Source: Artocarpus heterophyllus (Eukaryota > Streptophyta > Magnoliopsida > Rosales > Moraceae). Taken from it: a DNA stretch of 64,000 nt. The translations under genes were made by a program, and so were the position numbers. The DNA is taken from positions 15,914,160 to 15,978,159 of the forward strand of contig CM046345.1 of the NCBI GenBank assembly GCA_025403435.1. Reading direction: 5' to 3'. The notes beneath the pieces were generated by a model. The model had not been told where the DNA came from and did not search any database. It was given only the letters and a program-made list of their open reading frames with translations. This document shows positions 1 to 12,200 of this stretch, one piece after another (within the stretch, counting starts at the first letter, position 1; each line of letters starts with the position of its first letter).

Positions 1-388
1 GTCTACCAACTAGAAACGCACTGCAAAGGTCCCATTTAAAAACCGATTATTCGGTTAGTCAAAGTCAAAACCAAAATGTTTAATCAAGCACAAAGCGTTC
101 TATGTGGTGTAGAAACAACAAGTACCAAAGGCTCAAAATTCAAACACCATAACAATACAGACGATGCCCAATTTTCCATTTTTCTCAATTCATAACAAAT
201 TATTCAGCAGAAGATTAAATTCAATCCAAGCAACATAATTCCCAACATATGCCAATCCTATGAACCAAGATCAAAAATGGCATCGCTCATGAAACAGTCT
301 TGAATCAAATTGAAGACAAATTTTACTCAAACAAGAATTAACATAAAAAAAAGCAAGAAAATAAAAAAGGGTCTTCCCAAATTCTTAC
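1..388 (-). other. Intron 1 of the GAUT-like gene (incomplete)
   Basis: AT-rich sequence follows the exon 1 donor at 388/387 and runs off the left edge. No acceptor or second exon is recognisable inside the window. Confidence 0.6.
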
Positions 389-541
389 CAATGCTGGCTG
401 TTCGAGCCGATCTTCATTCTGGTTATGATGAAGCACGAACAAGAAGAGTGCTGCACTGGAGAACAGACCAAGAAGCACCCAGATCCAATTTGGAAACCGC
501 CTCCGAACCGGGCGCCGAAAATCGGCCGCCCGCCGCCGCAT
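389..541 (-). CDS. Galacturonosyltransferase (GAUT11-like), first coding exon, partial
   Basis: GAUT proteins are Golgi type II membrane glycosyltransferases (family GT8) that make pectic homogalacturonan. Only the first coding exon lies in the window: 153 nt, exactly 51 codons, reading leftward from the ATG at 539-541. It ends at a good 5' splice site (G|GTAAGAAT, intron from 388). Visible features are a basic cytosolic N-terminus (MRRRAADFRRPVRRR) and one membrane segment at about residues 18-37 (NWIWVLLGLFSSAALFLFVL), then the start of the lumenal stem (HHNQNEDRLEQPAL). The RRPVRRR...WIW...HHN-EDR pattern is what I remember of GAUT11-type proteins; the catalytic domain is outside the window. 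The member assignment is by recollection of the N-terminus only. The exon is strongly GC-rich against an AT-rich background, as expected for a real first exon. Confidence 0.72.
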
Positions 542-962
542 CTCTTCCCCCTATTCCGTCCCCCACCCCCCAATTCACCACCAAATCGACAATTCAAATC
601 AATAAGACCAAAAAGAAAACACTAGGCCACAAGGCCTATCAATAAGACACCAATTTAGTCTGTTGAATTCACTCAATTAGGCCACAGACGCAACAATCAA
701 AATTTCAACTTGTAACTTGTAGTAATAAAAAGCGCACAACTTTGAATCGATATCTCGCTCAATCTGTATTGTTTTTGGTTTCTGGTTTGGAATCTGGAAA
801 GAGTAGAAGAGAAGGGGCAAGAATCAATCAGTGAGAGAGGGCCTTTTTTGCAGCTCAGAATCGAAGATGGGAAACAATGAAGAATCGGCGAATAATAGTA
901 GCCAGATATGTAGTCACGGTGATCTGTGTAAAGCAGTGAGAGAGAGAGAGAGAGAGAGAGAG
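542..962 (-). promoter_or_regulatory. Probable 5' untranslated/promoter region of the GAUT-like gene with (GA)n tract
   Basis: Upstream of the GAUT ATG on the minus strand. It ends with a (GA)n microsatellite at about 938-962, which reads as (CT)n in the gene's sense direction; pyrimidine tracts of this kind are common in plant leaders and core promoters. I see no confident TATA box. A 5'UTR intron is possible but not demonstrable. Confidence 0.4.
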
Positions 963-1154
963 TAGAGAAGAATCAAATCTTATAAAACGAAGGCTTTTTT
1001 GTCACTGCGTAAAAAAGGTCTTCTAAAAGTGCTGAATGTGTATTGTCTGTTTTCTTCTCTTTTTTGTTTTTTGGAGGGGGAAGAACTTCTATAATGTCCT
1101 TATTTTTGTACTGTTAGTAGGAGTTGCTATTTTTTCACCAGATTAATAAGGTGA

Positions 1155-1275
1155 GAGCAGTTAAAATTAAAAACGGTTTTAAAATTGTAATATGTAAAGG
1201 CTTTATATTGTAATAATTTTATGTTAGTTTTATACTATTTGTTGGTTGAAACGAACATTTTTAATCAAGATGTTA
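1155..1275. repeat. MITE-like dispersed repeat, degenerate copy
   Basis: The core resembles the other copies in this window: a GGCTTTATATTGTAA-type stretch followed by TTTTATACTATTTGTTGGTTGAA. Ends are poorly defined. Confidence 0.35.
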
Positions 1276-1745
1276 AATAACCCATAAATTATTAACATTT
1301 TAATCTATAAATATACACATTAAAAATTTAAAAGACACAATACAAAATTACTTTTAATCATTAATCCGGCCATTAAGAAAATAATTCAACAATTAAATCA
1401 ATAACTCTTAGCCATTTTGTTAAAAAGTACAATCCCTACCCTAAAAACTTTCTTTTATATAATGAGAATAACAAAATGGGAATTTAGGCCTTTAAGTAGA
1501 GGTACGTGACACGAGAGACTCTAAGCATGTGAGAGATTAGAAAACCAATGGGCACCAAGGACTTTTTAAGCATTAAAAGCCCTCATGATTTTCGGCTAAA
1601 AATATTACTGCCCATGCCCACACACTATTTTGGCTAAAATATTAATGTTAGCGCCCACCATTGCGGTTTGGTTCAACTTTTTTAGCACTAAACTGTTTTC
1701 ATTTGTGAATGGACGTTATCTTAAGTTATTAGCACATATATCAAC

Positions 1746-1893
1746 GTTTGAGAGAAATATTAAAACTAAAAATATTAATTTAAAAATTATAACATGTGAA
1801 AATTTTACGTTTTAATAATTTTTTGCTTCTTATTTAGTTCTTAAAAATTTTACACTATTTGTTGGTTGGAAGTTGGATTCAATGAGCCAAACA
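1746..1893. repeat. MITE-like dispersed repeat
   Basis: Begins near CGTTTGAGAGAAATATTA and ends near GAGCCAAACAT, giving loose terminal inversion. The core contains the family phrase ACATGTGAAAATTTTACG and TTTTACACTATTTGTTGG. Confidence 0.4.
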
Positions 1894-2248
1894 TACTATT
1901 TGAAATGTGGATACTAGATAATCTTTTATTTAAAATAAAAATTACATTTCAAATTAAAATAGTACAAACAAACACAAAAAACCAACGCATATACCAACTC
2001 AACCCTAACTAAAGTCCTAAACCATCAGTAGGTTCGATTAAAACATAAGGAGGTAATACATGGATCGAGTTCCAATATTAGAAAACCGAAAAGACATGTA
2101 ACTAATTGAGTGCCGAAATGGCTCTTTCAGACATACTTCTATAGACTATGCATAATTTCGATTGAACAAGATTGAGAGGCTAACAGCATCGAGGCCTGTC
2201 ACAACACCGCAAAGAACAACTCGCGGACTAGACAAAAACACTGCCTCC

Positions 2249-2405
2249 GTGTTTGTTAAGCATGATTAAAACTAACTTTTTGGTTACCAAATAATGTAAA
2301 ACTCTCACATACTGCGTAAAAAGCAAAAGTTGCTACAATGTAAAGCTCTCTCATACTACAGTGTTTTGAATCAAAAGGTTAGTTCTAACTATACTTGCCA
2401 AACAC
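2249..2405. repeat. MITE-like inverted-repeat element, best-preserved copy
   Basis: 157 bp with imperfect terminal inverted repeats of about 28 bp. The left end is GTGTTTGTTAAGCATGATTA and the right end, reverse-complemented, starts GTGTTTGGCAAGTATAGTTA; both continue to ...AACTAAC. The interior holds two inverted copies of a TGTAAARCTCTCWCATACT-like segment. No transposase and no certain target duplication is visible, so superfamily is unknown. Confidence 0.6.
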
Positions 2406-3010
2406 TCTTTACATCATAGACTGAGAAGATCACTTCTGTTATTATATCAAAAACCAACAAAATACAGAAAGTATCTAACTACTTCTAAATGGAAAAATTG
2501 TTGATTTTATTTGATAACCACAAAACCTAAAATAAAGCGGGTAAGACCCAAAAGACAATGACGAAGACTCTCTGATGAGCTGACCATCGTGAAAAAAGGA
2601 CGTGAACACAGAAAGTATATAGAAAGCTAGAATAGACCCCGCCATCGCCACCTTCGTTGACTAGAGAAGACAACACAACCACAGCTCAGCCTCTCCATGT
2701 AGGTCAAAGAAACCATGACACATGTCCGACTAAGCCTCGACACACATCCAATCTACGAAAAAAGAGGCCTCCTTTCCTCCAACTCTATCTGTCACACAGT
2801 CAAGCCAACTCCAACTGTAGCCAAAAATCACCGCCTAACCTACGAAGGAACCCATCCCACCAAACCTGAAAGTCCCCCTAAACCACAAGCAAGGAGCCTC
2901 AACCTCTCGAAGCATCCATCATCACATCACAAGGCCAACCCCCTCAGGGAGCCTAGAGTTTGGAAACCCGCCTAAAGGCGGCACCAAACTCTGATCCTTT
3001 GGCCTCTCCT
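2406..3010. other. GC-richer patch of unknown origin
   Basis: Distinctly higher GC than its surroundings, with CCTAAAGGCGG near 2972 and AGCGAGGTGACGCACC near 3012. Short overlapping reading frames exist in both plus frames but match nothing I recognise and have no splice context. It may be the untranslated part of a retroelement or a decayed gene. The related stretch at about 1980-2248 may be the same unit split by the MITE-like element at 2249-2405. Confidence 0.3.
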
Positions 3011-3782
3011 AGCGAGGTGACGCACCTAAGGATAAAAAGGAAAGAAAAAAAACCCAACCAAAGAGGAAAGAAAGACATGTAATACTTCTAGCTGCTTGTT
3101 TCTTTGATGGATCTCGAAGAATCAAACATATAAAGAAAATAATTGAAATACTTTTTATATAAGTGCTATGCATAAAAAAATAATAATCCTTACAATTTTC
3201 GCCTTTACTATATTTTGTCACATTGTCTTAGAAATATTTATCTACAATGAATCATAAAGTTTAAAACGGAGATATATTTTCGTTGATAAACTGGCCTATT
3301 TTACTCCTGCATAAAACAGCAATGCTATGCTCTATTAGTCTTTAAATAACCACACTACTGTATAAGAATTCGAACATTAACATATTATTTAGATAGAATT
3401 TTGCTGAATATTATTATTTCGAGAGACGAATCCATATATATGGACTGCACAATTTGAGACGTACACACACACAGAGTATATTTGTGGTTCACGGATATTT
3501 TAACACACTAGATTACAACAAGGGGAACGAGTAAGAAATTTATTACTGACTTGACATGATATTTTTTACTGGTTTAAAATTCATTGATTCTTTTCCTTTA
3601 TTATCACCAATAGATGGCCCTTTTGTTCTCATATATATTAACGTTATGCTCTTAAGTTCCTGTTTTTGTTGCTTTTACTTGCTATTAAGGGGACATTGAG
3701 GGGAAAAAAAAGAGGAAACGTTTGCATCTTCCCAGACTTATAATTTTTTATTTGATAAACAAGCCAACTTGAATATTATAGG

Positions 3783-3941
3783 GTGTTTGAGAAAGCAATT
3801 AGAATAAAAAAGTTGGTTTAAAAATTTTAGCATATGAGAACTTTACATATATTGCAGTAACTTTTTACTTTTCACTGTAGTTGTTAAGAGTTTTACACCG
3901 TTTGTTAGTTAGAATCGACGGTTTTAGTTGAGATATCAAAC
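3783..3941. repeat. MITE-like dispersed repeat
   Basis: Starts GTGTTTGAGAAAGCAATTAG and ends in ...TTGAGATATCAAAC, a degraded inverted match to the start. The core has GCATATGAGAACTTTACATA and GAGTTTTACACCGTTTGTTAG, matching other copies. Confidence 0.5.
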
Positions 3942-6269
3942 TTATGGTTAGTGCTTTGTTGAGCACTCAAAAAGTCGGCACAACCTTGTTTCAATTGGTT
4001 TCCACCAAACAAACAAAAACAGAAATGTTGAGTTAGGCAAACGGTAACTTTTGTTGAGCTTATCATATAAAAAGCTATTAGATTGGATGTCATTCGAATA
4101 AGCAATCGATTCTAAAGAGATTGGTTTCATAAAATATGATGTTGTCTTTGATTTGCTTCCATAGCAATACTAGCATCTTATTTGAGAATCTTATTCATTA
4201 TTGAGTGAAAGTGTTTGTGATTTCATTCTCTATGTGATCGTGTTCATGGGCGGAGGTAGAGAGGGGCAAAACGTATACTAATATTATAAAAAAAAATTAA
4301 GTGAAGAATATATAGTACATTAGAAAGGTGTAACATAATTTCAGGAGAGGGGGTACAATTTTTTAAGGACGAAATATAATTTTTATGAATTTTTTATATG
4401 CTTTAGGAAAGCGACCGTCCACCCTCATCTGTGTATAGCACCACTCTTGATCGTGTTTGATTTCAACAAAATTTAAAACAAAAACTATATATGTTTGGTA
4501 CTGGGGAAAGAAAATGAAAAGAATGACATATAATCTAGGTGAGAACATAAAGAGAAAGAAAAGACCTTGCTTTTTTTGTGTTTGGTATAAATGTCTTCTT
4601 TTAATCTTTTTAGATTGAAAGAAACTAATATTGAGATTTTTTTTTTTTAAGGATTTCAAATCCTTTACCTGTTCTGTTCATTCAACTTTGCTTTCCTACC
4701 AAACAAGCTATAATCGTGGAAAGAAACTTAAAAGAATTTTGAAGACAGACTATGGTGACCAATAATTACTATTTGTCTTTATGTGTACATTATTTTTTAA
4801 TGCATGCATACATATATTGATTTGTTGCAAGCTAAAACAATCTTGGTTATGACTACAAACCATGTGAGAGTGGCAGAAATGTACAACAATGAGTAGGATC
4901 TCTATTCAATGTGATGTGGGGTGCCTCATACGTATATGTTCTCATGCTTGTCTTTGCACGTCTACAGATCTCCTTTTTTTTTTTTCAGTTGTTGATTTTA
5001 AGGTCTAAATTGCAAATCACCTAATAAGACTGTTCAATTTGTGTTTTGATTTTTTTATTCAGCAAAAAGATGAAAAATAGATTGTTTGTTTGGGCCGTTG
5101 GTTGCGGCATTTCTTTTTCATGGTAAGTTAAAACGACATGTCGTATATAATTTGTAGTTTTTATGGTAATAATATTGTATGTTTTGTTTGCGGAAAAAAA
5201 AAAAAAAAAACTAATGTACGTTTGTTCACTTCGACAAGAGGATATAAAATGAGATATTGCAAAAGTAGTAATGGCTTATGATATTACATGGTTGGTATTC
5301 TACCCAAAAAAAAAAAAAAAGATATGGTATTAACCAACAATGATATCAACGTGAACTTTATTTATCAATCATTAAAAAGAAATTGTCCAGCAACCATATA
5401 TTAGCAATGGATGAGACATATTTTACGCCAAGCAAAATCTAGGCACAATAATCTGAAATTGAATAATTCACAAATAAAGACATCAGGTATATTAATATAT
5501 AAATTGTGATAAACAAAAAATTCGTCCTTGTAGCAATTCTTCAATGTTGACTAAAAATTTGCTTTTTTCTTTTTTAGGATGTAAAATAAAAGGACAGAAA
5601 ATGGAAGGACACTTGAATTGACGCCAAAATTGAAAATTTTACATCCGTTAACGTTACTTTAAAGTGAAGTCTTAGTTGAACTATTTTAACGCTATGTTGA
5701 ATAAGAATCAAATATTTTTATTAATAAGATTGAATGGGATTTTTCCCACTCATTATTACCAATCTAAAAGTCCTCCAACCTAGTCTAAAAGTAGTAAATA
5801 TTTTGCTGATTTTTAGGGGTTCACTAATTTTGAACCTATTTTTTCAGCTTAGTAGGTGTTTGAGTTTTAGATACTCAAACCCTTCACAATCTTGCTAGAT
5901 TTGGTCTTGTTTCTAGGTCTCGTCTACTTTTTCAACTTTTTTTTTATAACTTATCACTTTCTTATAAATATAAATGTTTTTACTCATTTATAAATCACTT
6001 TTTGTTTTAACAAGGTTGTATTTTATGCTTACCATACCAACCCAAGTTCATACACATATTTTATTCTTTTCCAAACATAAAATCAATTAACATCTAAACA
6101 CTAGTTTAAATTACGATTCGAATCATACTTTTCAAACTTTCCATCTCGAACTAAAAAAAGTTCAAACTATCGTATTTCAAATGCATGGACCAAACGGACT
6201 CTAAAACTCTTGAAAACCTATTTTTACACTAATTTGATAAATTCATTCTAAAATTAGAAATTAAATTAA
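3942..6269. other. AT-rich intergenic DNA
   Basis: No supported gene. Contains poly-A/T runs and short low-complexity reading frames only. Around 5860-6200 a stretch beginning GTGTTTGAGTTTTAGATACT and ending near GGACCAAACGGAC could be another small inverted-repeat element, but I could not fix its ends. Confidence 0.5.
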
Positions 6270-6576
6270 ATATACCATAATATAAAAGCGTGGTTTCGTT
6301 CACAGACGTGACACCCCTCTTTACTATATCAAAATTTTTTATTTCAAATGATTCTCAAATAAAATGAAAAAAAGAAGAAGAAAGATACCAATTATGACAG
6401 ACTTAAAAGATACTAAATATTCCATAACATAAAGGATGCATTCGTTCACAGATGTGACACCCTCTTTTCTTTTTTTTCAAAATATGTGACACCCCTCTTT
6501 ACTATATTAAAATTTCTTATTTTAAATGATTCTCAAATAAAATAAAAAAGATGACAATTATGACAAACTTAAAGAG
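6270..6576. repeat. Imperfect tandem duplication, about 150 bp x 2
   Basis: Copy 1 is about 6270-6410 and copy 2 about 6418-6576. Both run from ATA..CCATAAYATAAA through CGTTCACAGAYGTGACACC, TTTACTATAT, AAATGATTCTCAAATAAAAT to AATTATGACARACTTAAA. Copy 2 carries an internal repeat of the TGTGACACCCCTCTT segment. Confidence 0.75.
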
Positions 6577-7195
6577 GCAATTAATTTTGATTATAAGACG
6601 GAAATTAGTGATATATATTTTTTTGTTCACATACCTAATATGTCGTATCCTCGGATTAAAACTATTTCTATTTTGAAATCTATAACAAAACTGTAATTCT
6701 TACCTGTTATGACTTCCAAAAAATTCCATGGAGGATATTAAATGTTCTTTGCTATTTGTTGCATGACAATTGTTCTTTTACTTTTGTTTCTTACTTGTTT
6801 TTTTTTTTTTTTTTTTGCTAATTATTTTGTTTTTGCAGGATAACCATTCCTTTTTTAAAAAAATAAAGTTAAATTGATTGTTTTTCTCATTTCATTCTTC
6901 TCATTTTTCCCCCTATGCTCATGTGTTGTTTTACTATTTTCATCTTCTTCTTTTTTTCTTTGATGTTACCTCAATTAATGTAATAATTATGTTGTTTTTT
7001 ATTTTTTTAGAAGTTTTTCTATCTTTTTTTTTTTGAATTGTTAATTTTTTTTCTTTTTCTTTATTTGTTTGTGATATTTGGAATATAACGTCTCTACTCA
7101 ATATAATATTATTTCTTCAAATTACCAAATAGATTACACGAATGAATTTACTACTTCTCAAATGACAAATAATTCCTCAACATATATGTATATTT
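6577..7195. other. T-rich spacer
   Basis: Long T and pyrimidine runs; no coding or structural feature recognised. Confidence 0.5.
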
Positions 7196-9251
7196 TTTTA
7201 AGAAACTCAAGATACAGATTATAGATCACAACAAACTCAATGAATCACAAGAGCAACGGTTAATCAACATGTTGCATGATCACAAAACTGCATTAGGTTG
7301 GATAATAGCTGATATCAAAGATATTAGTTCCTGAATTTGCTCTCATCATATTCAATTGGAAGAATGCGATAATCCAAGAAGAGACCCTCAAAGAAGGCTG
7401 AACCCAACAATGAAAGAAGCTGTGAAGAATAAATTTTGAAACGGTTCAATGTGGGTATCATTACTCCATTACAGATAGTAAATGGGTCAATTCAATTCAA
7501 ATTGTACCTAAGAAGTCAGTTGCAACTGTGATAAAGAATGAAAAAGGAGATCTTGTTCGTACAAGAGTTGTTGCTGGATGGTGAATGTGCATTGATTATC
7601 AGAAGTTGAATGCCACCACTTAAAAAGACCATTTCCCACTCCCATTCGTTGATCAAATCTTAGAACGTGTAGCTAATCATCCTTTCTATAATTTTCTCGA
7701 TGGATATTCAGGATACTATCAAATAGAAATATCATTAGAAGATCAGGGAAAAAAAAAAAAAAACAACAACAACAACAACCACCTTTACATGTCCTTTCAG
7801 TACTTATGCTTTTTAGTGTGCCATTTGGACTTTGTAACGCTTCTGCTATATTTCAAAGATATATGATGAGTATTTCAGCGACATGGTTGAGAAGATTATG
7901 GAGGCCTACTTAACTTGGAAGTTGTTTTGAAAAGATGTGAAGAAAAAGGCCTCCTGTTAAATTGAAAAAAATGTTATTTTATGGTTCTATCTTTGAAAGA
8001 AGAATTGAAGTTGATCCAGCTAAGATTGAACTTATTTCGAACATGGCCACTCCAAAGACTGTTAGAGATGTTTGATCTTTTCTAGGATATGTTGGATTCC
8101 ATTGGAGGTTCATTTAGAATTTTTTAGCCATATCAAGACCATTGTGTAAGCTCCTTCTAAAAGATGCAGTGTTTGAATAGACAAAAGAATGTAAAGAATC
8201 TTTCCAAACACTGATTTCTAAGCTGAGCTTTGTACCTATCATGCAATCTCCTGATTGGAGTTTACCATTTAAAATCATATGTGACGCAAGAAATTACGGT
8301 GTAGAAGCCATTTTGGGTCAACAAAGAGAAAGAAAACTCTTTGTAGTATACTAAGCAAGTAGCACTTTAAACAATGCTCAAATGAATTACTCAACTACTG
8401 AAAAAGAGTTATTTGTTATAGTATTTGCTCTTGACAAGTTTCGTTCATACCTGATCGGTTCACCTATAACTATTTTCACTGATCATTTAGCCCTTACGTA
8501 TCTTATTTCTAAAAAAGACGCTAAGGCCCCACTTATCAGATGGGTCCTTCTTCTACAAGAATTTGATTTGACCATTAAGGGCAAGAAAGGAGTTAAGAAT
8601 GAGGTAGCTAACCATTTATCTCATTTAGAATTCGATGATTCTATTGATGGGCCACCAATTCAGGATGAATTTCCTAATGAATGTTTGTTCTTCATCACCA
8701 AGTTATCATGGTATGCGCACATTGTCGATTACTTGGCAAGTAGAGAAATTCTATTTGCTTGGAGTTTGCAAGACAAAAAAAAAGTTTTTGGTTGAAGTGC
8801 ATAACTTTTATTAGGATGACTCTTATCTTTTCAAATACTGTTTGATCAAATCATGGCACTTTGCATTCATGAAGATGAAGTGTTTAGTGTTTTAAAATTC
8901 TATCATATTGATGCATGTGGTCGTCATTTTTTCTAAAAAGAAAACTGCTGCAAAGATTCTCCAGTGTGGTCTTTATTGGCCCACTTTGCTCAAAAACACT
9001 TATCACTACTATCATTCTTGTGAAAATTGTCAAAAATTAAGTACTTTGTCCTATAGCCATATGATGCCTCTAAATCCAATTATCGCAATAAAAATAGTCA
9101 ATTGCTGGGGAATAGACTTTGTGGGACCTTTTCCACCTTCTTCTGGGTATCTTTATATCCTTCTTGCTATGGAATATGTTTCAAAATAGGTTGAAGCCGT
9201 AACATGCCATACAAACGATAATACAACTATTATAAAGTTCTTGATAGAAAA
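7196..9251 (+). mobile_element. Decayed Ty3/Gypsy pol fragment (reverse transcriptase, RNase H, integrase start)
   Basis: Translating across frames recovers a Gypsy pol order. About 7240-7430 gives LGWIIADIKDIS and RRLNPTMKEAVK, the lead-in to reverse transcriptase. About 7580-7740 gives DYQKLNATT and FLDGYSGYYQIEIS. About 7820-7850 gives the PFGLCNAS block. The RNase H segment with connection NYSTTEKELFVIVFALDKFR...FTDHLALTYL is in the frame 8382-8795. A zinc-binding HHCC region and integrase start (CENCQKL, WGIDFVGPFPPSSG) is in 8908-9189. Many stops and frameshifts are present and the YxDD region is not clean. The frame stops in the integrase core at 9251, where a Copia LTR begins, so the Gypsy element was there first. 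The protein pattern is like Athila/Tat-group elements, which is inference. No LTR of its own was identified. Confidence 0.85.
7748..7780 (+). repeat. (A)n(CAA)n microsatellite inside the Gypsy reverse transcriptase
   Basis: A run of A followed by several AAC units sits between GATCAGGGA and ACCACCTTTACATGTCC. Family members read continuously here (E-D-Q-x-K-T-T-F-T-C-P), so the tract looks like a post-insertion expansion in dead coding DNA. Confidence 0.6.
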
Positions 9252-12200
9252 TGTTAGAAAATGACACGCAACAAAATTTTAAAATTTTTTAAATTAAAGT
9301 CCTTTCCAAATAACAAGTTTGACATGCTAAGCATATAAATTAATAACAGATCTTACGTACCTTTTTCATATATTGAAGTCTAATTAAAAACTAAGAAGAG
9401 AACAACTTTCTAAAAGAGCCTCAAATAACTAGTCTTCTTTACTATTCTCTATCTATGATATAAGTGCAGGTGGTTGCATGTCATACAGCCTTTCCTCCAT
9501 TGGCTCTCTTTCCAACCACTTGAGAAAACCAAAAGCTGAGGTTTTAGATGTTGAACAATAGCTCTCTGGGAGTTTCAGAGTTTCTCTTACTAGAAAACTT
9601 ACTCTACGCTTCTTAAATGACCTAAAGAACAATAAAAAAAATAGTTCTCTTTTCATAGTGGTCATATCTAGGGTTAGTCCTTATCAGATTAGGCTTCAAA
9701 TTTCAAGTTTGGATTAGTTTTTGATTAAACGTATGAAACTAGACGTGGTTAACGACACCTTTGTATCGTGATCTAGAGGTCCGAATCAAATTCGAACTCT
9801 TCAAGCGTATCTGATTTATCCAATCTCAACTAATTGGATAAATCCTAACTTATTTGACCTAGGTATCTTTTATAGAGCCTCAATTTTAATTCAAATAACC
9901 CAAAAGAAAAGTTATCTGATTAAAATATGTTAGACATGTATGCCTTAAGGAGTAAAAATGTAATAACTTTTTGGAGACATTTTTATCAATAAGGAATTTA
10001 TTCATTATTTATATACCAAATCTTGTCCTCTTTACATTCATATTTGTTGAATGTATGTTAAGCAAACAATAGTCTGAGACTGTTGGTCTAAACTTTAAGA
10101 ATTGAGCATATGATGGACAAATTATGCGGACGACACTATTTTTAAACTGACGGTCTAAATCATAAGATCCGCAATCGAGTGAATAAAGTTAGGCGCTTTA
10201 TTCATGTAAAGATTGTTATGTTGTCTATATCCTTTGTCTTGACCATCGGAGGTAGACTCCGTAAATAGAAACATTGGCACGTTATCATAGGTGACAATAT
10301 GTTGGATCGGGACATAAAGTAAATTGATTTGGATTAATAATTTTGTCTTAGCAAATCGATTCACTTTAGACAATCATTTGTATTATATCTTAATCCTGAG
10401 ATGAATAGTGGGCCCATTGTCTTGACTTGTGTCTTTTGATGTACCAAAGGGTGACACCCACATCTTAATAGTAGTATGTATGTCGGTATGTTAGAGGCAT
10501 GACTATTGATAGCGTAGACCTGTTATTCATAGATATGGAATTCATAGCTCCTCTTTAGGAGTAATGATATCCTCTTATATGCGTTATCCTGTAATTGAAA
10601 AACTGGAGCGCTCAACGATTAAGATACATATGTATAACCAAATGGTAAACTGTCTTTGGATGGTAAGTTTTTCGATGGTGAGATAATGGAACGTAAGATA
10701 AAAATAATTAGGAAGGTAAGACAGAACTTGTCCTTAAGCCGATTATGGATAATCATATGGAGATACAATACACTATGATATGTCATGGAGACTTAGTTAT
10801 ACGGGCTTTGTAAGTCTATGCAGTTCGAGAGTGCAGCTCCCAGCTTTTAGTGGAGTAGCGTTAGAGTTGATAATTATGAAATGAATATCTGGAATATTGG
10901 GTTTCATAATTATCAGGAGCTTAAACTATATAGGTCCATTTGGTCTCTTTTGCTAGCTCACAACATCATGTAATGATACGACATGTTTTTCTAATAATTG
11001 GTGACTTATGTCAGATTTATCAGATTTGTTAAAATTTGAAAGAATTAGATAATTCATATTTGTTTATCGGTTGAATTAATTTTGTCATAAAATTGATTCA
11101 AGATAAACTTGTTGAATTATTGAGATCGGATAATTCTTGTCAGTTTATCAGTTGATTTAATTTTTTGGATAAATTAGATCAAGATAAACTTGTAGAATTA
11201 TTAAAAATTTATTTATTTTCTTAGAGATTTTCTAGATAAAGTTGTTTTAATCAAATAACTTTTCTATTGGGTTATTTGAATTAAAATTGAGACTTTATCA
11301 TATAGAATCTTGGGTGGAAAGTAAAATATTTGCTGAGATTTTTATTCGACAGTTCGGCATGCCGATGGGCGAGTTCGGCCTGTCGATTATGCAATTCGGC
11401 CTGTTGATGAGCGAAGGATAAGATCACGCGTTTTTAGGCGGATCTTATCAGATATTGATCCAAATTTGATTCTGATTCGAATTTTTGAGACCTTATCTGA
11501 TAAGGACTGACCCTGGACCTAACATCTATAAATAGGGAATAAGTCACATAAGTTATTTAGATCAATTGAGATATTAAGTGTGATACTCTGCTGGTGAGAA
11601 TCTAGAAACTCCCTGAGAGCTCTTATTCACAAATCACAACACTAGCTTTGGGTTCTCTCGATTGGTTGGAAGGAGAGTCACCTAGTGGAAGAGCTATACG
11701 TATGAGCCCACACTCACTCCGATCGTGGATAGAGAATAGCAAAGAAGACCAGTTGGTTGAGGCTTTTTTGGAATGTTACTTCTCTTTACAAATTGCGGGA
11801 GTTCTTCAGTATTCAAAGGTTAGTAAGATCTGGTTAATTTATGCATATAGCATGTCAAATTTGTGTTTGGAAAATACCCTGATGTAAAATTTTAAAATTT
11901 CACTGCGTACTATTTTTTCAACAAAATAGTCATATACAAATAAACCTATACAAATAAAATATATTCAAATAATTCAACATGTTTATCTTGAAATAATTTA
12001 CAAAATTAATTCAACCAATAATAACCAACCATGAATCCAATGAATTCAAATTTTAGCCAATCTAGCAAATAACATAAGTCACTAATATGTAAGAAAAATA
12101 TGCTATATCATTACAAAAATTATTATGAGCTAGTAAAGAGAACCTGATGGATATATATAGATCAAGCTCCTATAATTATAAAATAACATATCCTAAATAC

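Noticed and set aside
310..645. 111-codon plus-strand reading frame near the left edge
   Set aside because: It lies over the GC-rich GAUT first exon on the opposite strand, has no motif, and is explained by the composition of that exon.
4363..4659. 98-codon minus-strand frame
   Set aside because: Phe/Lys-rich, in AT-rich DNA, no motif, splice or promoter context.
8382..8795. Free-standing 137-codon gene
   Set aside because: It is the RNase H portion of the Gypsy pol fragment; pol continues on both sides in other frames.
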